In this document: positions 25,856-33,273 of the stretch, piece by piece
How positions within the stretch are numbered: position 1 is the first letter of the stretch
Layout: the number at the start of each line of letters is the position of its first letter
NCBI RefSeq assembly: GCF_914768045.1
Contig: NZ_CAJZCD010000001.1
Location: 186,001-250,000, forward strand
Origin: Snodgrassella communis
GTDB lineage: Bacteria; Pseudomonadota; Gammaproteobacteria; Burkholderiales; Neisseriaceae
Length of the DNA stretch: 64,000 nt
Reading direction: 5' to 3'
Notes under the pieces: model-generated
The model's database searches: none
What the model saw: only the letters and a program-made list of their open reading frames with translations
What the model was told of the DNA's origin: nothing
Position numbers and translations under genes: made by a program

Positions 25856-26479
25856 TTATGCCCATTGCCAGTGCCGCTGCCAGGCACCAATAACAGCATT
25901 TGAATAAGTAGTACGACCCAAACTGCCATTATAACGCGCCAGTGCTCTTGCCATATTACCATTCTCTCGATTTCGATAATAACGCAGAATGGTGCAACCA
26001 TAGCGTAAGTTAGTGCGAATATCGAATAAGTTATGTTCTGGACGACCTATCTGCTTTACCCAGAAAGGCATTACCTGCATCAGCCCGCGAGCACCTACAC
26101 CAGAAATAGCATACTGGCGAAAACGGCTTTCTACTTCAATTAAACCAAGTATCACCTGTGTATCCAGACCGGCACGCATCGCTTCATACTGGATATTGGT
26201 AAGTAGCCGTTTACGCGCATACTCATCTGGAACATATGGCGTAAGCCGTGTTGACATGGCATTTAACCAGCGGCTGGCTTCTGCAGGTGAAGCAAAAATC
26301 AACCGTGGTGGATTGGCATTATTGACAGCATTGCGCATAATGGAAGTCACGTCATCAGAAAGCGTTTCTTCACGTTGTGCTCCAGCCAGTGCCATCCGTG
26401 GCATGGCTACACCAAGCATGGCCGCGCTGCCTGCCAATAATAACCGACGTCGCGATACAGTCTTACTTCTGTACTGCAT
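25856..26479 (-). CDS. Small lytic transglycosylase (SLT domain) with Tat-like signal
   Basis: A 207-residue murein lytic transglycosylase that cleaves the MurNAc-GlcNAc bond to form 1,6-anhydro ends. The N-terminus S-R-R-R-L-L-L-A-G-S-A-A-M-L-G has a twin-arginine-like motif and an A-L-A-G cleavage region. The SLT domain (about 95-205) shows the catalytic Glu in G-L-I-E-V-E-S-R-F, then S-G-V-G-A-R-G-L-M-Q-V-M-P, N-L-R-Y-G-C-T-I-L-R-Y-Y, and A-L-A-R-Y-N-G-S. The family is well defined, but the specific paralogue name (LtgD/LtgE or similar) is not assigned. It is upstream of ssb on the same strand, 78 bases away. Confidence 0.9.
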   Translation of the reverse strand: MQYRSKTVSRRRLLLAGSAAMLGVAMPRMALAGAQREETLSDDVTSIMRNAVNNANPPRLIFASPAEASRWLNAMSTRLTPYVPDEYARKRLLTNIQYEAMRAGLDTQVILGLIEVESRFRQYAISGVGARGLMQVMPFWVKQIGRPEHNLFDIRTNLRYGCTILRYYRNRENGNMARALARYNGSLGRTTYSNAVIGAWQRHWQWA

Positions 26480-26657
26480 ATGAGTTAATTCCAGTTGTGT
26501 ACAACATATAAACTAAGTTAAAAGTTGATTGATTGTATACAATTGTAATGGATTATTTTAAATCAGGTTAGCAAGATTAAAGATTTTGCAATTAATTTAT
26601 AGTTTAACAGGGTGATTTTAATACAGAATAATAAATGTCACAGAATAGCTTTTAATA

Positions 26658-26690
26658 TAAAAAAGCCGATGTTTAACATTGGCTTTTTTA
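26658..26690 (-). terminator. Intrinsic terminator after the 120-residue gene
   Basis: AAAAGCCGATGTT pairs with AACATTGGCTTTT (one G-U pair) around a 2-base loop, with A/T runs on both sides. It lies about 20 bases past the stop of the minus-strand gene. Confidence 0.85.
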
Positions 26691-26709
26691 CATAAGCAAT
26701 AATACTGAT

Positions 26710-27072
26710 TTAATTCAGAGCAATAGGTACGAATGTTTCGCGTGCCAGTTCCTCCTGCGCCAGATCGGTTACTACTGTTGAAATCTGTACCCCAAACCAA
26801 TCCTTAAAATTATCAAAGCTTAAAGTTGGCCATAAGCTTTCATCCTCGCACCAGTCAGCCAGTTCAGCAGCAAAAATATCCTGATAACGCTGCTCAACTT
26901 CAGTCCATAAATCATTAGCATCCTCATGAGCAGAAGTCAGATAGGCATTGGCATCCTGCTGTAAAACCTCCAATGATAACTCTTCCAGATCAATATCTGG
27001 CAGGTTTTGTAACCATGCCCAGAATGGTTCAAGCGGAACGAGCAAAAATACACTGCGGTTTACTTCATACAT
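26710..27072 (-). CDS. Conserved-looking small acidic protein of unknown function
   Basis: A 120-residue acidic, Trp-rich protein without signal peptide. It starts M-Y-E-V-N-R-S-V-F-L-L-V-P-L-E-P-F-W-A-W-L and continues with acidic stretches (L-P-D-I-D-L-E-E-L-S-L-E, W-C-E-D-E-S-L-W-P). I recognise the general look of a hypothetical protein common in beta- and gammaproteobacteria but cannot name a function. A GGGA lies nine bases upstream of the ATG and a clear terminator follows, so it is expressed. It sits just downstream of mlaA on the same strand with a 73-base gap, and so may share the mla transcript. Confidence 0.75.
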   Translation of the reverse strand: MYEVNRSVFLLVPLEPFWAWLQNLPDIDLEELSLEVLQQDANAYLTSAHEDANDLWTEVEQRYQDIFAAELADWCEDESLWPTLSFDNFKDWFGVQISTVVTDLAQEELARETFVPIALN

Positions 27073-27145
27073 AATTGCATCCCTGTGGTAATACGACCAG
27101 ATTTTCAGTTACAAGTTTAAATTCTGGCAATGCCCATATTTGTGC

Positions 27146-28081
27146 TTAGTGCACATTCCAGTAAGGCTGGTTGACTGAGGCTGTATCAGCAGGTGCTGTA
27201 GTAGTACCGGCAACATATTCAGCAGAAGATACTGGCTCAGTTTTTACATGCTTGCTGTTGGTAGATGGTACAGAGGTCTTGATTGCTGCATCAGCAGGTT
27301 TATCTGCTGTAGCTGATGCTGGCTGTGTATGGGTGCTATTACCACCATCTGGTGTCACCAGATTGTCGATATCGTCGTCATCGTCCTCATCTTCAGCAGG
27401 AAATAATGTACCTCCAACCTGTTGATTACGCAGTCTCATATACATATCACGCATATAAGTATAGCGATCCAGCGCTGCATCATTCAAGCTATCGGTTACA
27501 TCCAGCAAAGCCTCACGAGTAGCAACTCCATTTAAGCCGGTAACACTCCAGCGTACAGTGTTATCCTTGAAAATAGCATTTTCTACTGGAAATGCATCAG
27601 TGATGGTGCTACCAATACTGTCACGTACGGTTGATGGACCCAAAATCGGATAAACAAAGTAATGACTGTTTTTCCAGCCCCATGAGGCAAAGGTGTCACC
27701 AAGTGTATTTTTATTATTCGGAATCTGGCCCGCATCAGCAATATTCAGTAAACCGCCCAAACCAAAGGTGGTATTGATGCCTACGCGTACAAAATCTGTA
27801 CTAGCCTTCTCAATATCCAGCCGCAACAGATTACTGCCGAAACTGACTACATCGCGTAGATTATTGAAAAAGTTGTTTACTCCGGTACGTACAGGTGACG
27901 GTGTTACTTTACGATAACCACGAGCTACCGGTGTCATGATGTAACGATCCAAATGATCATTAATATTAAACATTACCCGGTTATATCCTTCATAGGGGTC
28001 TTTATAGGCCTGCTCTTCAGCCCAACCCGCCTGACTCAGAAATAATAGCAGTGTGGCTGCCAGCAACTTTTTCTTACTCAT
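27146..28081 (-). CDS. mlaA: Outer-membrane phospholipid-retrieval protein MlaA (VacJ), without lipobox
   Basis: MlaA removes mislocalised phospholipids from the outer leaflet and hands them to MlaC. From the ATG at 28081 it is 311 residues. The VacJ core is clear: D-P-Y-E-G-Y-N-R-V-M-F-N-I-N-D near residue 28, N-F-F-N-N-L-R-D-V-V, G-G-L-L-N-I-A-D-A-G, and G-P-S-T-V-R-D-S-I-G. The signal peptide ends S-Q-A-G-W-A-E-E with no Cys, so the usual lipid anchor is absent. The C-terminal 75 residues add an acidic patch and a Thr/Ala/Pro-rich tail. AGGA precedes the ATG by about 10 bases; the ATG overlaps the mlaB stop (ATGA). A longer frame to 28207 lies within mlaB and is rejected. Confidence 0.93.
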   Translation of the reverse strand: MSKKKLLAATLLLFLSQAGWAEEQAYKDPYEGYNRVMFNINDHLDRYIMTPVARGYRKVTPSPVRTGVNNFFNNLRDVVSFGSNLLRLDIEKASTDFVRVGINTTFGLGGLLNIADAGQIPNNKNTLGDTFASWGWKNSHYFVYPILGPSTVRDSIGSTITDAFPVENAIFKDNTVRWSVTGLNGVATREALLDVTDSLNDAALDRYTYMRDMYMRLRNQQVGGTLFPAEDEDDDDDIDNLVTPDGGNSTHTQPASATADKPADAAIKTSVPSTNSKHVKTEPVSSAEYVAGTTTAPADTASVNQPYWNVH

Positions 28082-28362
28082 TGTAAAGATTCCTCTACAC
28101 CATAGAGTGCCATTAGGGTAATCAGTCCTGATGGCACGCCAGTGATGTGCAACATAAATTTCTGTCTGTGTGCCAATCGCTTTGCGGCAATTAGTAAAGC
28201 CACACATGCTGAATCAGCTTCAGTGACGCCACTAACATCTATTTTTTCAATGCCTTCATTCTGAATACAATTGCAGAATCGCTTGTAATCGCTCTCCCCT
28301 ACTGTACTCATGGTTATCTTGTCATGAAGCATCAGGGTTTTACCCTGCACAGTGGTCTGCAC
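28078..28362 (-). CDS. mlaB: STAS-domain protein MlaB
   Basis: A 94-residue cytoplasmic STAS-domain subunit that stabilises the MlaFEDB ABC transporter by binding the ATPase. I-E-K-I-D-V-S-G-V-T-E-A-D-S-A-C-V-A-L-L-I near the middle is the STAS core, comparable to D-L-S-x-V-x-x-V-D-S-A-G in E. coli MlaB. It lies two bases after mlaC and overlaps mlaA by four bases, in the common order mlaF-E-D-C-B-A. Its start is the ATG at 28362 (M-Q-T-T-V-Q-G-K). Confidence 0.9.
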   Translation of the reverse strand: MQTTVQGKTLMLHDKITMSTVGESDYKRFCNCIQNEGIEKIDVSGVTEADSACVALLIAAKRLAHRQKFMLHITGVPSGLITLMALYGVEESLQ

Positions 28363-28364
28363 GG

Positions 28365-28967
28365 TTAATTACCGTTTTTCGCATGCAGATCAGCTATCAG
28401 TCCATCAATCCCTTTTTGGCTAATAGTCTGGTTGAATTGGTTACGGTAAACAGTCACTAAGCTAGCACCTTCTACCGTGACATTATAAATACGGTAAATA
28501 TTTCCTGATTGATAGGTAGCATAATCCATACGTACTGGTTTACTGCCTGGTGCAGTAACATCGACACGTATAGTTACTTCACGCCCGTTTTTTGTCACTA
28601 TCGGGTTATTGTTTACGTTGGCCTGTGCATTTTTAAATTTTAGCATTGTGCCGGAATAGGTTCGAATCAATAATGTCTTAAATTCTTGTGTCAAGGCCTG
28701 CTTCTGCGCAGGTGTTGCTCCCCGCCATGGAGCGCCTACAGCCAAAGCGGTCATACGTTCGAAATCGAAATATGGTGTTGCATAATTTTCTGCTTGTCTG
28801 CGCACTTGGTTATCATTACCGCCATTAGCAGCCCTGAGAATATTCAATACCTGATCGGCATTATTTTTAAGCTGAGTCACAGCCTGCTGTGGTGTCGCAC
28901 ATGCAATGCTGATACTCATAATACCAATACTTAATGCTCCTAATAGAGCTGATTTATTTAATTTCAT
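28365..28967 (-). CDS. mlaC: Periplasmic phospholipid-binding protein MlaC
   Basis: A 200-residue periplasmic shuttle between MlaA and the MlaFEDB complex. A signal peptide ends around S-I-A-C-A-T-P. The MlaC/Ttg2D pattern follows: V-T-Q-L-K-N-N-A-D-Q-V-L, Y-F-D-F-E-R-M-T-A-L-A-V-G, W-R-G-A-T-P-A-Q-K-Q-A-L-T-Q-E-F, and Y-N-V-T-V-E-G-A-S-L-V-T-V-Y-R-N-Q-F. AAGGA lies seven bases before the ATG at 28967; an upstream in-frame TTG is less likely. The gene is spaced 51 bases from mlaD. Confidence 0.95.
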   Translation of the reverse strand: MKLNKSALLGALSIGIMSISIACATPQQAVTQLKNNADQVLNILRAANGGNDNQVRRQAENYATPYFDFERMTALAVGAPWRGATPAQKQALTQEFKTLLIRTYSGTMLKFKNAQANVNNNPIVTKNGREVTIRVDVTAPGSKPVRMDYATYQSGNIYRIYNVTVEGASLVTVYRNQFNQTISQKGIDGLIADLHAKNGN

Positions 28968-29017
28968 AATTTTATCCTTCAAATTAAGAATACTTATTTT
29001 TCTCTAAATATTACTGC

Positions 29018-29521
29018 TTAATTACTCGCAGCAGTACTATTTGTTTTATTATCACTCTTGGCGTTACCTTCAGCAAAATTAGTCATGAATTTACCGATTA
29101 GTTGTTCCAGTACTAAAGCTGAACCAGTAAGATAAATTTCACTTCCATCAGTAAGATTATCCGGATCACCGCCCGGAGACAATCCGATATATTGATCACC
29201 CAACAATCCAGAAGTCAGAATTTGTGCAGAAGTATCCGTGCTTAATTGATATTTCTTATCAATTTTTAAAGTAACTTTTGCCTGATAATCTTTGGTATCA
29301 AGCACAATTTTATCCACTCTTCCTATAACCACACCGGCTATTTTGACAGGAGCCTGAGCTTTCAGCCCGCCAATATCATTAAATGATGCAGTTACAGTAT
29401 AGCTAGGTTGTGCAGAACCGATACCATTACCACCAGCCACGCGAAAAGACAAAAATAGGATCGCCACTATGCCTATTAGAACGAATAGACCAACCAGCAT
29501 TTCCAGACTGTTTTTTTTCAT
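29018..29521 (-). CDS. mlaD: MCE-domain membrane protein MlaD
   Basis: A 167-residue protein with one N-terminal membrane helix (about residues 8-28) and a single MCE domain that forms a hexameric ring in the periplasm and binds phospholipid. Y-T-V-T-A-S-F-N-D-I-G-G-L-K, P-V-K-I-A-G-V-V-I-G-R-V, and L-L-G-D-Q-Y-I-G-L-S-P-G-G are the MCE landmarks. It is part of the mla operon, 24 bases after mlaE. Confidence 0.95.
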   Translation of the reverse strand: MKKNSLEMLVGLFVLIGIVAILFLSFRVAGGNGIGSAQPSYTVTASFNDIGGLKAQAPVKIAGVVIGRVDKIVLDTKDYQAKVTLKIDKKYQLSTDTSAQILTSGLLGDQYIGLSPGGDPDNLTDGSEIYLTGSALVLEQLIGKFMTNFAEGNAKSDNKTNSTAASN

Positions 29522-29545
29522 ATCATTACCCTGTTAATCTGTATC

Positions 29546-30322
29546 TTATTTGGTAAACATCAGAGCTGTCAGCATAAAATCCACTGCCAGAATGGTCAGA
29601 GAACTGGATACTACGGTACGTGTATTAGCGCGCAAGATACCTTCTGAAGTAGGCTTTGCATAAAAACCCTGATAAACCGCGATTAGTGTGACAACTACAC
29701 CAAACACAAGTGACTTGATCAGGCCGTTCACTACATCGTAATAAAAATCCAGATTGTTCTGCATTTGCCCCCAGAACACACCGTTGTCCATACCAAAATA
29801 GTTTACGCCAATCTGATAAGCGCCATATACACCAGCTACATTGAATATTGAAGCCAGCAAAGGCATGGAAAGCACACCGGCCCAGAAGCGCGGTGCCACT
29901 ACCCGTGCCACCGGATCAATAGCCATAACATTCATTGCTTCCAGCTGCTCTGTGGTTTTCATCAGACCAATTTCACTGGTCATTGCACCACCGGCACTAC
30001 TGGCAAACAGGATTGCTGCAAGCACTGGACCCAGTTCCCGCAGCATGGCTGCTGCCACCATATAACCAAGGATATCAGCCGACTTGAATTTAGCCAGCTG
30101 CGTATAAGCCTGTAAGCCCAGTACCATACCGACAAATAACCCTGATACGGCAATAATTATGATGGAGAGAACACCGGAAAAATACATTTGCCGAATCATG
30201 AGGCTCGGACGGCGTAATACTGTTCCACTACGCATCAGGACGGCAAACAGGAACAGTACGGCACGCCCCAGATGCTGGACAAAACTCAGGGTTTTTGCAC
30301 CCAGTTGCTCGATTGCTTTCAT
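29546..30322 (-). CDS. mlaE: Phospholipid ABC transporter permease MlaE
   Basis: A 258-residue inner-membrane permease of the MlaFEDB complex. The family segments G-S-S-A-like A-S-S-A-G-G-A-M-T-S-E-I-G-L-M-K-T-T-E, with E-Q-L-E-A-M-N-V-M, are intact, as is the elbow helix near the N-terminus. The ATG at 30322 overlaps the mlaF stop by one base (TGATG); a GTG three bases upstream is also in frame. It belongs to the mla operon. Confidence 0.95.
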   Translation of the reverse strand: MKAIEQLGAKTLSFVQHLGRAVLFLFAVLMRSGTVLRRPSLMIRQMYFSGVLSIIIIAVSGLFVGMVLGLQAYTQLAKFKSADILGYMVAAAMLRELGPVLAAILFASSAGGAMTSEIGLMKTTEQLEAMNVMAIDPVARVVAPRFWAGVLSMPLLASIFNVAGVYGAYQIGVNYFGMDNGVFWGQMQNNLDFYYDVVNGLIKSLVFGVVVTLIAVYQGFYAKPTSEGILRANTRTVVSSSLTILAVDFMLTALMFTK

Positions 30323-31122
30323 CACGCGATATCTAAATCCTGTTGTAAGGTTGTGGTTGCCGGATAGCGAAATGCTACAGGCCCGTCAGCCAGTCCATGA
30401 ATAAACTGATTTACCCATGGTGAATCCAGCTTACTCATTGCATGCGGAGAACCTGAAAAAATTATTTCTCCATGTGCCAGAAATACTACATGACTGGCAA
30501 TATCCAGTGATTGCTGAATATCGTGTGTCACCATGACACTAGTGGTTTGCAAAGCCTTATTGATTTTACTTACCAAACTGGCTATTACGCCAAGTGAAAT
30601 CGGATCCAGCCCTGTAAATGGTTCATCATATAACAATAGTGCCGGATCCAATGCGATTGTGCGCGCCAATGCCACCCGGCGAGACATGCCGCCGGAAAGC
30701 TCGGATGGCATTAAATGTTCTACTCCGCGCAAGCCTACTGCATTCAGCTTCATGATCACCAGATCATGAATCATAGTTTCCGGCAAATCGGTGTGCTCAC
30801 GCATCGGATAGGCTACATTATCGAAAACAGACAGATCCGTAAATAGAGCACCAAACTGAAACAGCACGCCCATGTTGCGGCGGTGGTGATACAGTTCTTC
30901 ACGATTAAATTTGGCAATATCGCGGCCATTAATCAACACTTGTCCCTGCTGTGCGGTAACCTGGCCAGTAATTAAGCGCAACAGTGTGGTTTTACCACTA
31001 CCGGAACTACCCATAATAGCGGTGAAGCTACCTTGTTCCAGTTTAAAATTAATGTTTTTCAAAATGGTGCGATCGCCATAGGCGAAAGCCACATCTTTCA
31101 TTTCAATAAACGGCGTAGCCAT
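30322..31122 (-). CDS. mlaF: Phospholipid ABC transporter ATPase MlaF
   Basis: A 266-residue ATPase that drives MlaFEDB. Walker A is G-S-S-G-S-G-K-T, the signature L-S-G-G-M-S-R-R-V-A-L-A-R, and Walker B L-L-L-Y-D-E-P-F-T-G-L-D. The C-terminal extension includes G-L-A-D-G-P-V-A-F-R-Y-P, typical of MlaF, where it reaches the partner subunit. I chose the ATG at 31122 (M-A-T-P-F-I-E-M-K) because a GGGA lies nine bases upstream; the frame is open to 31149. It is the first gene of mlaFEDCBA, which keeps phospholipid out of the outer leaflet. Confidence 0.95.
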   Translation of the reverse strand: MATPFIEMKDVAFAYGDRTILKNINFKLEQGSFTAIMGSSGSGKTTLLRLITGQVTAQQGQVLINGRDIAKFNREELYHHRRNMGVLFQFGALFTDLSVFDNVAYPMREHTDLPETMIHDLVIMKLNAVGLRGVEHLMPSELSGGMSRRVALARTIALDPALLLYDEPFTGLDPISLGVIASLVSKINKALQTTSVMVTHDIQQSLDIASHVVFLAHGEIIFSGSPHAMSKLDSPWVNQFIHGLADGPVAFRYPATTTLQQDLDIA

Positions 31123-31198
31123 ATTCAGATTTCCCATGCCGTATAGCAATTTAGATTTTATGATGTCTGCTGGTATTTATCAAATACAGGTGTATGCA

Positions 31199-32194
31199 CT
31201 AATTAGGCTTCCAGTACTGGCTCATTTCAACCGCGGTATTAATGGCAGCAAACAGGCTGCTACTGGTAGCTTTGCCTGTAGCTGCAAGATCCAGTGCCGT
31301 ACCATGATCCACTGAAGTACGGATAAAAGGCAGTCCGAGAGTAATATTTACTCCCTCACCAAAACTTGCATATTTTAATACTGGTAAACCTTGATCATGA
31401 TACATCGCCAGAACTGCATCAGCCTGTTCAAGCATAAAAGGCTGAAATAACGTATCTGCCGGAAATGGCCCGGTGATTTTCATACCTTGCTGCTGTAACT
31501 GGCCAATTACCGGCATAATAATATTGTTTTCCTCATGCCCCAGATGGCCACCCTCACCAGCATGAGGATTAAGTCCCGCAACCACAATACGTGGCTGTAG
31601 CAAGCCAAATTTTTGCTGTAAATCAAGATGCAGAATAGTTAATATTTCTGTTAGTAGTTCTGCTGTCAGAGTATCGGCTACATTTCGCAGCGGTAAATGA
31701 GTAGTAGCCAAAGCCACTTTCAGGCCACCACCAGCAAGCATCATCACTACCCGTGGCGTTGCACTTTTGGCCGCCAGATATTCTGTATGACCACTAAACT
31801 GGATACCACTATCGTTGATAATTCCTTTATGTACCGGAGCTGTCACCATAGCTGCAAACTCATTTTGCTGAATGCCAATGTGGGCTCTGTCCAGAAGTTG
31901 CAATACATAAGCAGCATTGTGCACGTTTAATATTCCTGCTTGTGCCGGTACCTGCAGCGGAGTGTGGCACACTTCCAGTATTCCGGGTGCAGATTTACCA
32001 TCTGGCCGATACGGCTGGATGATTATATTCTTTCCCAGTAATGCTGCCCGCTGCTGCAATAGCTGCATATCCCCAAGTACGACTATGCGTCCCGGTAAAT
32101 CACCGGCAGCCAGATCCAAGCAAATATCGGGACCAATACCAGCTGGTTCACCACTGGTAACAGCAATAACCGGCTGGTTATTCATGTGACTCAT
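31199..32194 (-). CDS. pdxA: 4-hydroxythreonine-4-phosphate dehydrogenase
   Basis: A 331-residue NAD-dependent enzyme of pyridoxal 5'-phosphate synthesis. Family motifs are visible: T-S-G-E-P-A-G-I-G-P-D near residue 13, V-T-A-P-V-H-K-G-I-I, F-S-G-H-T-E-Y-L-A, the metal-ligand A-G-L-N-P-H-A-G-E-G-G, and Y-H-D-Q-G-L-P-V-L-K. An alternative ATG at 32185 would shorten it by three residues; no clear ribosome site decides. In many proteobacteria pdxA follows surA, as it does here. Confidence 0.95.
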   Translation of the reverse strand: MSHMNNQPVIAVTSGEPAGIGPDICLDLAAGDLPGRIVVLGDMQLLQQRAALLGKNIIIQPYRPDGKSAPGILEVCHTPLQVPAQAGILNVHNAAYVLQLLDRAHIGIQQNEFAAMVTAPVHKGIINDSGIQFSGHTEYLAAKSATPRVVMMLAGGGLKVALATTHLPLRNVADTLTAELLTEILTILHLDLQQKFGLLQPRIVVAGLNPHAGEGGHLGHEENNIIMPVIGQLQQQGMKITGPFPADTLFQPFMLEQADAVLAMYHDQGLPVLKYASFGEGVNITLGLPFIRTSVDHGTALDLAATGKATSSSLFAAINTAVEMSQYWKPN

Positions 32195-32313
32195 ATTAAC
32201 ATTCTGATTGCATTAAATACTGACGCATCAATAGAAGTAGAGTTTACAGCCAGCATGTCAAAAGACAGTTGCTGATGGCTGCAAACTGGGTGGATTAGCC
32301 TGCATCAGAAATA

Positions 32314-33273
32314 TTAATCCAGAGGACGAATATTGATATAAGCCTGATCATGCAGCTGTTTCAGGAAATTCTGTAATAAAATTCCACGTTTTTCCTGTAC
32401 CAGCACTGCACGCATACCATTACGCTGACGTTCTGAAGGGCTATCATTGCTTCTCACGTCTACCAGACGTATTACATGCCAGCCAAACTGGGTACGCACT
32501 GGCAAGGATATCTGCCCGGGTCGCAATGTTTTTACAGCTGCTTCAAATGGCGGTACGGTTTCACCGTCAATAATCCAGCCCAGATCACCACCATTTTGTG
32601 CACTGCCATCCTGTGAATACTGTCGTGCCAGTTGTTCAAATGAAGCACCGGAACGCGCCTGCTGGGCAATCTGCTCAATCAGCTTACGCGTGATATCATT
32701 ATCATTTTTCAACAGAATATGTTGTACATGATAAGAATAGGCTGTCACTGGTGGCGGCAATTGCCGGCCTTCCTGCTGTGCCCGGGCAATGGCATCGTCA
32801 ACTTCGGCATCACTTACCTGACTCTTACCCATGACTTCACTTTGTTCGATTTTCTGTGCCAGCAGGTTTTCAGTCATAGTACGACGTAACTGGTTTTCGT
32901 TAATACCTTCTTTTGCAATGCGCTGAATCAGCTCTTTAACACTCATGTGTCGTTGTGCTGCAAACTGTTCAATAGCTTCATTTATATCAGCATTACTCAG
33001 ACGGATATTGGCACGTTTGGCCGCTTGTATCAGTAAATCTTTACGTATCAGCTGTGCCAGTGCCTGCTGCTGCAAATCTGCAGTATTAATGTTTTGGCCT
33101 TTTGGCAACTGTGAACGCATCTGGGCAGTAACCAGATCCAGCTCCTGCCGTGTAATCACATCATCGTTGACAACAGCGACAATGTTATCCACTGGTTTAA
33201 TATCCAGAGCCTGTGCTGAAGGTAAGGCGAGAGCCAGCAGGCTTGCTGTCAGCCAGAAATGTGTGCGCTTCAT
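32314..33273 (-). CDS. surA: Periplasmic chaperone and peptidyl-prolyl isomerase SurA (single parvulin domain)
   Basis: A 319-residue periplasmic chaperone for outer-membrane proteins such as LptD. A signal peptide ends near A-Q-A. The SurA N-terminal domain has N-I-V-A-V-V-N-D-D-V-I-T-R-Q-E-L-D and L-I-R-K-D-L-L-I-Q-A-A. One parvulin domain lies at about 175-285 (V-Q-H-I-L-L, Y-S-Q-D-G-S-A-Q-N-G-G-D-L-G-W, F-G-W-H-V-I). E. coli SurA has two parvulin domains in about 428 residues; the shorter form is common in Neisseriaceae. Its ATG overlaps the lptD stop by one base, so the chaperone is co-translated with a major client. Confidence 0.93.
   Translation of the reverse strand: MKRTHFWLTASLLALALPSAQALDIKPVDNIVAVVNDDVITRQELDLVTAQMRSQLPKGQNINTADLQQQALAQLIRKDLLIQAAKRANIRLSNADINEAIEQFAAQRHMSVKELIQRIAKEGINENQLRRTMTENLLAQKIEQSEVMGKSQVSDAEVDDAIARAQQEGRQLPPPVTAYSYHVQHILLKNDNDITRKLIEQIAQQARSGASFEQLARQYSQDGSAQNGGDLGWIIDGETVPPFEAAVKTLRPGQISLPVRTQFGWHVIRLVDVRSNDSPSERQRNGMRAVLVQEKRGILLQNFLKQLHDQAYINIRPLD

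Noticed and set aside
32314-33273. SurA with one parvulin domain considered as a truncated gene
   Set aside because: The protein is complete from signal peptide to C-terminal helix, and one-domain SurA of about this length is normal in Neisseriaceae.
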